From the NCBI RefSeq assembly GCF_017351175.1, contig NZ_JAFMPN010000013.1:93590-157589 (forward strand): a stretch of DNA of 64,000 bases. The letters are read 5' to 3'. The notes beneath the pieces are model-generated. The model was not told the origin of the DNA. It was given only the letters and a program-made list of their open reading frames with translations, and ran no database searches. This document shows positions 17,497-25,055 of this stretch, one piece after another. The translations under genes were made by a program, and so were the position numbers. Origin of the DNA: Desulfovibrio sp. Huiquan2017 (GTDB lineage Bacteria; Desulfobacterota; Desulfovibrionia; Desulfovibrionales; Desulfovibrionaceae). How positions within the stretch are numbered: the stretch's first letter is position 1; each line of letters begins with the position of its first letter.

Positions 17497-18881
17497 CCCT
17501 TGGGGCGGATCATCTGTTCCGGCACCACCACGCGGTCGAAATCCTCGGCCGAGACCAGTTTGAGCTCCAGGGCCGCCTCACGCAGGCTTTGCCCGGTCTT
17601 GTGGGCGTGCAGGGCGATCTTGGCCGCCTTGTCATAGCCGATGACCGGGGTCAGGGCCGTGACCAGCATGAGCGAATGGGCCACATGCGCCGCGATGCGG
17701 TCCCGGTCCGGCTCCAGCCCCTTGAGCAGGTGCTCGGTGAAGCTGCGCATGCCGTCGCCCAGCAGGCGTACCGAGTGGAGCACGTTGCGGACGATCAACG
17801 GCTTGTAGGCGTTCATTTCCAGGGCGCCGCCCGTGCCGCCCAGGGTCACGGCCAGATCGTTGGCAATGACCTGGAGGCTGATCATGGTCAGCGCCTCGCA
17901 CTGAGTCGGGTTGACCTTGCCCGGCATGATCGACGACCCCGGTTCGTTGGCCGGGATGACCAATTCGCCCAACCCGGCGCGTGGCCCGCAGGCCAGCAGC
18001 CGGATGTCCGAACCGATCTTGTTCAGGGAGTTGGCCAGGGTCTTGAGGGCCGCCGACAGGTGCACCAGCGCGTCGTGGCTGCCCTGGGCCGCGAACCGGT
18101 TGCGCGCCGGGACGAACGGCAATCCGGTCAGTTCCGCGATTCGCTCCACGGCCGCTTCGGCGAATCCGGGCCAACTGTTCACCCCGGTGCCCACCGCCGT
18201 GCCGCCCAGAGGCAGTTCGAACACGGATTCCAGGGCCTCCCGGATGCGCCGTCCGTCGTCCTCCACCAGCGCGGCATACCCGGAGAATTCCTGGCCCAGG
18301 GTTAGGGGCGTGGCGTCCTGCATGTGCGTGCGCCCGATCTTGACGATCTCCGCCCAGGCCTCGGCCTTGGCCGAAAGCGTTCCGAAAAACTCCGCCAATG
18401 CGGGCATAAGGCGTTCAATAACTTCTGTTGCAACAGCCATATACATGACTGACGGAAAGTTATCGTTAGTTGACTGGCTTAAGTTGACGTGGTCGTTGGG
18501 GTGAACCGGCGTTTTGGAGCCGAGAGGTTCGCCCGCCAACTGCGAGCAACGGTTGGCGATGACTTCGTTGACATTCATGTTGAACTGTGTGCCGCTGCCC
18601 GAGATCCACACCGGCAACGGGAACATGTCCGCGTGCCCGCCCGCCAGAATTTCGTCGCACGCCGTCACGATCAGATTCCGCCGGTCCGCATCCAGCTTCT
18701 TGGCCGTACCGTTGGCCAGGGCGCACCCCTTCTTCAGGTAGGCATACGCCCGGATCATCTCCCGGGGCATCAACTCCCCGTCGATGGTGAACAGTTCCAG
18801 CGCCCGTTGCGTCTGCGCTCCCCACAACGCCTTTCCCGGCACCTGGACTTCACCCAGGCTGTCCGTCTCGGTTCGAAACAT
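17493..18881 (-). CDS. fumC: Class II fumarate hydratase
   Basis: Reversible hydration of fumarate to malate. The 462 residues match FumC length. Signatures are [36 protein letters not shown] and [19 protein letters not shown]; the [10 protein letters not shown] form separates it from aspartate ammonia-lyase (PAKVNPV). It stands alone, convergent with the LysE gene. It is a class II, iron-independent enzyme, which may matter for oxygen tolerance in an anaerobe. Confidence 0.95.
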   Translation of the reverse strand: MFRTETDSLGEVQVPGKALWGAQTQRALELFTIDGELMPREMIRAYAYLKKGCALANGTAKKLDADRRNLIVTACDEILAGGHADMFPLPVWISGSGTQFNMNVNEVIANRCSQLAGEPLGSKTPVHPNDHVNLSQSTNDNFPSVMYMAVATEVIERLMPALAEFFGTLSAKAEAWAEIVKIGRTHMQDATPLTLGQEFSGYAALVEDDGRRIREALESVFELPLGGTAVGTGVNSWPGFAEAAVERIAELTGLPFVPARNRFAAQGSHDALVHLSAALKTLANSLNKIGSDIRLLACGPRAGLGELVIPANEPGSSIMPGKVNPTQCEALTMISLQVIANDLAVTLGGTGGALEMNAYKPLIVRNVLHSVRLLGDGMRSFTEHLLKGLEPDRDRIAAHVAHSLMLVTALTPVIGYDKAAKIALHAHKTGQSLREAALELKLVSAEDFDRVVVPEQMIRPKG

Positions 18882-19001
18882 GCGACCTCCACGATCTGGT
18901 TTTCACCCACCGTAGCGCATTCGGGACGGCCGCTCAACAGGGAGGATGAGATTTTCCGGGCGGGTGCGTCTTTGACGGCTGGGACGCCGCCCCAGACCCC
19001 G

Positions 19002-19031
19002 CCGGAGGATCTTTTGGAAAAGGTTCTCCGG
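19002..19031. repeat. Hairpin element in an intergenic gap
   Basis: CCGGAGGATCTTTT and AAAAGGTTCTCCGG form a 14-bp stem with a 2-base apex and two G-T pairs. It sits in the gap between the cytochrome operon terminator and fumC. No T-run follows. It looks like an intergenic hairpin repeat rather than a terminator. Confidence 0.5.
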
Positions 19032-19071
19032 AGGCCGCCTTCCTGCCCCGCGTTACCCGGACCACGCAAAG

Positions 19072-19105
19072 ACGGCCTGCCCGGCAATCGCCGGGCAGGC
19101 CGTCC
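19072..19105 (-). terminator. Terminator of the cytochrome operon
   Basis: A perfect 15-bp stem GACGGCCTGCCCGGC closes a 4-base loop, about 20 bases after the last gene of the minus-strand operon. TTTG follows on that strand, a short but plausible U-tract. Confidence 0.8.
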
Positions 19106-19127
19106 GTGTTTACAGGCCGGTCGCGTG

Positions 19128-20684
19128 TCATCGCCGCAAATTGGCGGCGATGGAGACCAGATCCAGGCGGACGGACTCGGGCAGGGCGCGGTAGGGCTGC
19201 ATGACCGTGCCGGGATAGCCGTCGGTGATGATCTGGAGGGACCGTTCGGGTTCGAGGGAGAACCGTCCCAGGTCCGGGGGCGCGGGCTGGAGGGTCAGGC
19301 CGAATTCCGAGGGTCGTCCGGTGAGCCCGTGGCAGGTGGCGCAGGTGTTTTTCCAGATGTCGCGAGCCGGTTCGCCGACTTCGCGCCGGGGCACGGTGGT
19401 CGGCCCGAACAGGCTGAAGCTCTTGTCCATCCGGTCGAGCAGCGAGTCGATCTTGTCTTTGTCGAAAACCGTGAAGTAGGGCATGCCCGAGCCGGGCACG
19501 CCGGTCAGGATCATGGAGCGGACGTAGTCCCGGTCCGCGCGGACCGCGGCCAGGTCCTCGGGACGGATGAGCAACCGTTTGGCGGCCGGTCCGTCGCCCA
19601 GGCCGCCCACGCCGTGGCAGGGCTGGCAGCTTTTTTCATAGATGGTCGTGCCGTTGTCGTAGACCGTGGCGAGCTTGAGGCGGAAGGTCTTCAGCGCGGA
19701 TTCGCGGAAGCGGTCCAGGTCGGCGGACTCTCGGGTCAGTTCCGCGCGGGCCTCCTTGTGCAGGGTCATGAGGGTGGCGTCTTGGAGGGATTGGCGGGCG
19801 GCGAGCATGGACACGAAGACCAGCGGCAGGAGGACGAGCAGGGCGCGTCCGGTCCGGGCGGGGGCCGGGGTTTGGGCCGTGGCGGGGCGCAGGGTCCAGG
19901 CCATGGCCATGGCCGCTATGGTGCCGAGGGTCACGGAAGTCAGCACGGGCCAGTTGAATACGTCGGCCACGGTGAAGAGCAGGGGGGCTCCCACCGCCAC
20001 CTGGAAGAGGATGCCGCCGAACAGCCATGCGTGTAGCCGGGCGCGTTTGTCCGGGGCCTGCCCGGCGGTGAAGAACAGGTGGAAGGCCGCGCCGAAGACC
20101 ACGGCCGCGCCGAGCACGTGCAGGTAGCGCAGGATCCAGTGCGGCAGGTAGACGGAAGTCGGCGACAGGGCCTTGGCCGCGAAGGCGGTCCACTCGCCGG
20201 GGCGCTCCATCAGGGACAGGGCTCCGGTGAAGATGGCCGGGACCGTGAGCAGCGCGCCCAGTCCGATGGCGCCGCTGAGAAACGGCAGCCAGGGGCGGGA
20301 AAGCATTTTGTGCTCGAACAGCTCGATGGCCAGGAAGGCGAGGATGAGCAGGGGGATGACCGCGAGCCAGGTGAAGGCGTACAGGCCGGTGGCCGTGAAG
20401 AAGCCCAGTGAATAGATCACCTGGATGATCAGCAGGGGGCCCACGCCGAGGACCACGGCCAGGCTCTTGAGGCCCAGGTGGGATTTGACCATCCTCTGGT
20501 TCCAGCCCATGTCGGTTCGGTCGGCGGCGCAGCAGTCGCGCAGGAAGAAGACGAAGCCGAGCATGGCCGTGCCGAGCATGAGCAGGACGAAGAGCAGGTG
20601 CAGGCCGAAGGTGACGAAGAGCAGGATGCGCAGCCAGATCTCGGGGAGCGGCAGCGCGAGGAACAGGTCTTTCCAGGGTTCCAT
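19128..20684 (-). CDS. Membrane protein with two C-terminal cytochrome c domains
   Basis: About 518 residues. Roughly residues 15-298 hold eight hydrophobic helices, with histidines such as His70, His183, His190 and His203 that could bind b haem. Then two c-type haem sites face the periplasm: CQPCH (354-358) and CATCH (449-453), the latter followed by a long cytochrome c tail. The helical part is weakly reminiscent of a CydA- or CydB-like subunit, but I could not assign it firmly. Translation starts at an ATG overlapping the preceding stop (TGATG), so it is tightly coupled to the CydA-like gene and is probably its partner. Confidence 0.8.
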   Translation of the reverse strand: MEPWKDLFLALPLPEIWLRILLFVTFGLHLLFVLLMLGTAMLGFVFFLRDCCAADRTDMGWNQRMVKSHLGLKSLAVVLGVGPLLIIQVIYSLGFFTATGLYAFTWLAVIPLLILAFLAIELFEHKMLSRPWLPFLSGAIGLGALLTVPAIFTGALSLMERPGEWTAFAAKALSPTSVYLPHWILRYLHVLGAAVVFGAAFHLFFTAGQAPDKRARLHAWLFGGILFQVAVGAPLLFTVADVFNWPVLTSVTLGTIAAMAMAWTLRPATAQTPAPARTGRALLVLLPLVFVSMLAARQSLQDATLMTLHKEARAELTRESADLDRFRESALKTFRLKLATVYDNGTTIYEKSCQPCHGVGGLGDGPAAKRLLIRPEDLAAVRADRDYVRSMILTGVPGSGMPYFTVFDKDKIDSLLDRMDKSFSLFGPTTVPRREVGEPARDIWKNTCATCHGLTGRPSEFGLTLQPAPPDLGRFSLEPERSLQIITDGYPGTVMQPYRALPESVRLDLVSIAANLRR

Positions 20685-22039
20685 CACTTGACCTCCCCTT
20701 GCAGTTGCGGCCTGGGCAGGGTGTCCTTGTTGGCCATGGAATAGAGGTAGGTGGACATGGTCAGGCGTTCCTCCTCGGACCCGTTGAACGGGGTCATGAA
20801 CGGCACCATGCTTTCGGTGATGGCGGTCATGGCGTTGACGCTTTCGAGCGTTCGGCCGCGCAGCCGCACGGTGATGTCGTTGATGCCGCCGATGGTGTGG
20901 CAGACCCCGCAGTTGGCGTCGAAAAGCGCGCGTCCCGCACGGGCCGCCGGGGCCTTGTCCGTGGTTTCGTTGACCCAGTCCAGGGTGGCCAGCAGCGGGC
21001 GGTCTTCGGCCTTGGAAGCCTCGTGGCGGACCATGCGTGATTGGTTGGCGTACATGTAGCCGGGCAGGAGGTAAGGCCCGCGCACGAACTCGCGCACCCG
21101 CTCGAACTCGGCCACCAGGCCCACGGACAGGATCAGGGCGGGCAGGAACAGGATCATGGCGGCCCCGCGGCGCTTGAGCAGCCCGGCCACGGCGGCCAGG
21201 GCCAGGCAGGCCACGGCCGCTCCGTTGAGCACGGGCAACAGATTCGGCGTCTGGGACCAGACGGAGGTGGCCACCGAGAACTTCCAGTGGGTCAGGTAGG
21301 TCCCGGGGATGCGGGAGAAGTAGATCCAGGCGAACAGGGCCGTGCCGGCCATGGCCGCAAGCATGACCAGACCGGTGGCGCGGAAGACCCGTCCGCGTTC
21401 ATCGGCCGAGCCCCGGAACCGCCAACCGGTCCAGCCGAGGATGAGCAGCGCGCCCAAGGCGATGCCGGCGAAAATGCGCAGCATGAACTGGGGCACGAAG
21501 GTCGGGTTGAAGTAGGCCTGGGTAAACGTGCCGCCCTGGGGCCAGCCGTCCGGGGTGAGCATGAAGCCGAGGATGCCGGAGATGAGTACGGCGGAGCTCA
21601 GGGCTACGGCCACGTAGCCCCAGCCCACGGCCATGAGCAGACGCGGGCGGCGCTCGGCGAGGCGGTCCCAGAGGAAATAATAGATGAGCAGGAAGACCAC
21701 CTCGGTGGTGAAGGCCCACCACTCGATGAACCAGGGCCAGAAGAAGAGGTGGATGAGCGAGCCGATGCCCTCGGGCGCGAGAATGCCGGTGATGAACCAG
21801 ATGCCCACACCGGTCACCGCGCCCACCGAAGTGGTGATGACCACCACGGGCTTGAGCAGGGCGCGCGCGGTCTCTCCCCAGAATCGCCCATGGCCCGTGG
21901 CCGCCAGGTTTTGGAAGAGGACAATGAGGATGGTCATGCCGATGGCCACGCCGTGGCTGATGAGCACGTGGAGAACGGCGTTCAGGGCGATGGTCATGCC
22001 GTCGCCGAGAACGGGAACGTGAATCAGGGGGAAGGTCAT
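20684..22039 (-). CDS. CydA-like (bd-oxidase subunit I-like) protein with fused cytochrome c
   Basis: A 451-residue membrane protein with about nine helices. ALNAVLHVLISHGVAIG aligns by eye with the E. coli CydA helix bearing His19. FIEWWAFTTEVVFLLIYYFLWDRL aligns with the helix holding Glu99 and Glu107, and both glutamates are kept (Glu106, Glu113, one residue closer). The segment QFMLRIFAG matches the region of His186 but has no histidine. EFERVREFVRGPYLLPGYMY precedes a soluble cytochrome c domain with CGVCH (377-381). It probably accepts electrons from c-type cytochromes rather than quinol. It overlaps both neighbours by one to four bases. Confidence 0.85.
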   Translation of the reverse strand: MTFPLIHVPVLGDGMTIALNAVLHVLISHGVAIGMTILIVLFQNLAATGHGRFWGETARALLKPVVVITTSVGAVTGVGIWFITGILAPEGIGSLIHLFFWPWFIEWWAFTTEVVFLLIYYFLWDRLAERRPRLLMAVGWGYVAVALSSAVLISGILGFMLTPDGWPQGGTFTQAYFNPTFVPQFMLRIFAGIALGALLILGWTGWRFRGSADERGRVFRATGLVMLAAMAGTALFAWIYFSRIPGTYLTHWKFSVATSVWSQTPNLLPVLNGAAVACLALAAVAGLLKRRGAAMILFLPALILSVGLVAEFERVREFVRGPYLLPGYMYANQSRMVRHEASKAEDRPLLATLDWVNETTDKAPAARAGRALFDANCGVCHTIGGINDITVRLRGRTLESVNAMTAITESMVPFMTPFNGSEEERLTMSTYLYSMANKDTLPRPQLQGEVK

Positions 22040-22923
22040 TTCTTGGCCTCCCCGGGCAGCGGGATGACCCGCTCGATCTTGTTCGGATGGGTGGCCTTGA
22101 ACTTGGGCCGGGGTTGTCCATGCGCGTAGGCGGCCACGTCCAGGGCCTCCTCCTGGGTCAAGCTCGGGCTGGACTTGGGCATGAAGCGCCAGGCGAAGAC
22201 CGAGAAGGTCCGGATGCGATTCATGCCCGCGCCGTCGTTATAGGCGCCGTCGCCCCACAGGGGCGGGGCGATGGGCGTGCCGTGCCCGTCGTCGCCGTGG
22301 CAGCGCGCACAGACGTCCTTGTAGACGGTCGCGCCCGCTTCGGCGTCGGGCTTGTGGTCGTTTTCCAGATGGTGGGCCAGGGCCGCCCACGGCGGGGTTG
22401 AGTAGATGGGGATGCCCTTGGATATCCATTGGTAATAGACCAGCAGGGACTGCATGATCTGGCTGTCGGCGGCCGGGGCCTTGCCGTCCATGCTGCGTTC
22501 GAAACAGCCTTGGGTGCGCAGGGCCAGGTCGGCGGTGTATTCACGGCGGCCTCGGTAGAGCGGGTATTTGGCCCCCACCCCCACCAGCGAGATGGTGTCC
22601 TTGCTCCGTCCGCCGTCAAAATGGCAGTTGGTGCAGGCCATGTCGTTGCCCACGTACCCGGGCGCGTATTTCTTGGTCTCGGTCATGATCTTGTAGCCGA
22701 GCATGACCATGGGCCTGATCTGTTCCGGGGCGTCTTCGGGCGCAGGGGGGTTGAAAACCGGCTCAAGGGGCGCGGGGACCGTTCCCGTGGTCGGACCCGT
22801 AGCGGTCGGACCGGCTGTCCTGGGCATGGGCGCGGACCATTGGAAGAAAAAGACCAGCCATGCGCCGAAAATCAACAACAAGACAACCAGGGTCAGAGAG
22901 AAAAACAGTTTTGCTTGGTTCAT
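22036..22923 (-). CDS. TsdA-like dihaem cytochrome c (thiosulfate dehydrogenase family)
   Basis: Periplasmic dihaem protein of 295 residues held by one N-terminal helix (about 6-28). Haem sites are CTNCH (97-101) and CARCH (205-209). The segment YPLYRGRREYTADLALRTQGCFERSMDGK matches the TsdA signature, in which the cysteine of the Gly-Cys pair (Cys140 here) is the unusual axial haem ligand. FMPK at 247-250 offers a Met ligand for the second haem. TsdA enzymes interconvert thiosulfate and tetrathionate. First gene of the operon, with GGAGATC before the ATG and a promoter about 80 bases upstream. Substrate is inferred from the family only. Confidence 0.85.
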   Translation of the reverse strand: MNQAKLFFSLTLVVLLLIFGAWLVFFFQWSAPMPRTAGPTATGPTTGTVPAPLEPVFNPPAPEDAPEQIRPMVMLGYKIMTETKKYAPGYVGNDMACTNCHFDGGRSKDTISLVGVGAKYPLYRGRREYTADLALRTQGCFERSMDGKAPAADSQIMQSLLVYYQWISKGIPIYSTPPWAALAHHLENDHKPDAEAGATVYKDVCARCHGDDGHGTPIAPPLWGDGAYNDGAGMNRIRTFSVFAWRFMPKSSPSLTQEEALDVAAYAHGQPRPKFKATHPNKIERVIPLPGEAKK

Positions 22924-23001
22924 GGGATCTCCATTTGAACAGGCTGGATCGACAAAATCGGCGGCGTCCGCCCCGGACCGAGGCCGGGACCGCCGGAGGA
23001 C

Positions 23002-23031
23002 AGTCTATGCGATGTTTGGGTAGTTGTTCAA
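23002..23031 (-). promoter_or_regulatory. Promoter of the cytochrome operon
   Basis: On the minus strand, TTGAAC and TAGACT are separated by 18 bp and lie about 80 bases before the TsdA-like start. The spacing fits sigma-70, and the -10 is the same hexamer as in the murI promoter candidate. Confidence 0.5.
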
Positions 23032-23204
23032 CCGTCCGTGGCGAAAGTCACCCAAAAGTGCTCCTTCCCGGGCGCTCCGTCAACGCCCATCCGAATGGAT
23101 GGGGTATCTCATCCGGAACCATCATTTTCTGGACATTTTCGAGACAGTTGGTCTACGGATTGCCTAGGATCAGGCGCAGCCATTAGTCAATGGGAGCCGG
23201 GAGC

Positions 23205-24629
23205 ATGTCGCAAGCATCGTTCGAAAACATTTGCATTTTCCATATCCTGGACGGTCTTCGGGACGGATTGTCTCATTTTTCGCCCCCGAGCCGGGTGGCG
23301 GTCATCTACGCCGTGAACCGTGGCGATCCGCTGCGCATCTGCGATCCGCAGGGGCTGCTTGAGGGACATGAGCCGAAGTTGCAGGACTATTTTCTCTACT
23401 CCAGCCGTTGGCGGGGCCGTGACGAATTCCTCGAGGGCGTGCGCGTGCTCAGCCAGGAGGAGATCGGCCTGGACCTGGCCGGGCTGATCACCCTGGGGGC
23501 GCGCTCCAACGCCGTGAGCTACCAGATGTGGTTCACCGAGGAGCACCCGAACCTGTGCTCGCCGGGCCCCACCAGAAACTGGCTGGAATACGCGGCCGAG
23601 CTGCTTTCCCAGCATTTCTCCATCGGCAACGTCATGGGCCTGGATACGGCCGGGTTCATGCTTCAGCATTGCGCCATTCACGCCATCCGCGACTTTATCG
23701 TGGATGAACGCTCCCGCCTGGGGTGGCTGGATACCAAGATCCGGGTCTATCCCTTCCTGGACGCCCTGCTCGGTGTGTCGGCCACCAAGGAGGAGGGGGC
23801 CGCGCCCCGGGGCCGCATCGTGGTGGTGGAGCCCAACCAGTTGGATCAGGTCCGGTTCATCTGCCGTTTCCCCGAGCACGAGCAGCCCAAGACCGCGAAT
23901 TTCAAGCACGTGCGCAAGCTGTTGCAGGCGGTGGAGGACTCGGGACGGGTCCTGGTCTCGAACGGCACCTCGGTGCTGGGCATCGCCATCGGGCCCATGC
24001 CCGGCGCATATCTTGCGGCCCAGTTCTCCGGCTCCTACGGGTTCCTGTGGATCCGCAACCAACTGGTGTGCAGCTTTTCCGACGGACGGTTCCAGTCCTC
24101 CAATCTACGGGCCAACCTGGTCCAATTGGAGGAACAGTTCCTGGAGACGGACATGACCATGGAGAAACAGAACGCCCTGTTCAAGATCGTCACCACCATG
24201 GTCAACCGGGTACGCGACCGCAAGCACGGCTGCACCTTGGTGGTGGACATGGGCCGCGAGCCCCTGACCATGTCCGGCCAGCACCTGGAGGAACCCCTGG
24301 ACCTGACCCGGAGCAGCCACCTCAAACTGGCCTGTTCCCTGTCCAGGCTCGACGGGGCCGTGCACATCGGCCGGGACCTTAGGCTGCACGGCTTCGCTTG
24401 CCTCATGGACGGACGCAGCGTGCCGGGCGAGAACCGGGCGCGGGGTGCGCGTTTCAATTCCGCCTTGCGTTTCACCGCCGATCACGAGCAACTGGTGGTC
24501 GTGGTCGTGTCCTCGGACCGCCCCGTGTCCATCATCAAGGACGGGGTGGAACTGACCGCGCTGTGCCATTTCCAGAATATCTGCGGCCTACATCGGCCTC
24601 CTTTGCTGGCCGAGTGGGTCATGAGCTAA
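23205..24629 (+). CDS. DisA_N (DAC) domain protein with an unassigned N-terminal region
   Basis: A 474-residue cytoplasmic protein. The C-terminal third (about 310-450) is a diadenylate-cyclase fold: LKLACSLSRLDGAVHIGRDL holds the DGA motif (383-385). Where true cyclases have GTRHRAA this protein has GARFNSA (414-420), so two of the RHR nucleotide-contact residues differ. Residues 1-300 match nothing I can name; this resembles the class of DAC proteins with dedicated N-terminal sensor domains. The start is the ATG with GGGAG eight bases upstream; an ATG 15 bases earlier has no ribosome site. It is divergent from the cytochrome operon. Confidence 0.8.
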   Translation: MSQASFENICIFHILDGLRDGLSHFSPPSRVAVIYAVNRGDPLRICDPQGLLEGHEPKLQDYFLYSSRWRGRDEFLEGVRVLSQEEIGLDLAGLITLGARSNAVSYQMWFTEEHPNLCSPGPTRNWLEYAAELLSQHFSIGNVMGLDTAGFMLQHCAIHAIRDFIVDERSRLGWLDTKIRVYPFLDALLGVSATKEEGAAPRGRIVVVEPNQLDQVRFICRFPEHEQPKTANFKHVRKLLQAVEDSGRVLVSNGTSVLGIAIGPMPGAYLAAQFSGSYGFLWIRNQLVCSFSDGRFQSSNLRANLVQLEEQFLETDMTMEKQNALFKIVTTMVNRVRDRKHGCTLVVDMGREPLTMSGQHLEEPLDLTRSSHLKLACSLSRLDGAVHIGRDLRLHGFACLMDGRSVPGENRARGARFNSALRFTADHEQLVVVVVSSDRPVSIIKDGVELTALCHFQNICGLHRPPLLAEWVMS

Positions 24630-24650
24630 GGGCGGGGCCGGTTTTCGATC

Positions 24651-24878
24651 ATGCGCGCCGACTGGATGTCCGATCCTCTGTTCTGGGTCCTGGCCCTGCC
24701 CGCCCTAGCCGCGTCCGGCCTGCTCGTCCAGATGGTCCTGTCCCTGTTTCGCTGCTGCGCCTCTTTCAAGCTCCGGGGCCGGTCCGTGCAGCTCAAGTGG
24801 TGGATGATCCCGGCCACTTCGGCTCTGTGCGTCCTGCTTTGGTCTCTGGCCGCCCTGTACGCCGCCTTGGTGGCCTGA
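24651..24878 (+). CDS. Small two-helix membrane protein
   Basis: 75 residues with two clear hydrophobic segments (about 10-33 and 49-73) separated by a basic loop (KLRGRSVQLKWW). It begins 21 bases after the DAC gene stop. No strong ribosome site is visible, which lowers confidence; coupling to the upstream gene could replace it. I recognise no family. Confidence 0.5.
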   Translation: MRADWMSDPLFWVLALPALAASGLLVQMVLSLFRCCASFKLRGRSVQLKWWMIPATSALCVLLWSLAALYAALVA

Positions 24879-24910
24879 CTCTCCGCCCGCCGGGAATCAT
24901 TACGATTGTC

Positions 24911-24962
24911 GATGTCACAACAACGACATCCGAATTTTACGTTCCCGTTACGTCTCTGTAAC
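24911..24962. promoter_or_regulatory. Two inverted repeats upstream of the chemoreceptor
   Basis: GATGTC-N8-GACATC (24911-24930) and GTTAC-N6-GTAAC (24947-24962) stand in the low-GC gap before the chemoreceptor gene, about 95-145 bases from its start. They could be operator sites. No obvious -35/-10 pair was fixed. Confidence 0.45.
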
Positions 24963-25055
24963 AAATCGGGTCGCCAAAATTGTGTTCGAAGGTACGCTCC
25001 CCCCTTCCGATAAAGGTATCCGAACGGCCCGGCGGCGCCGTTGCAAGGGGGGACA

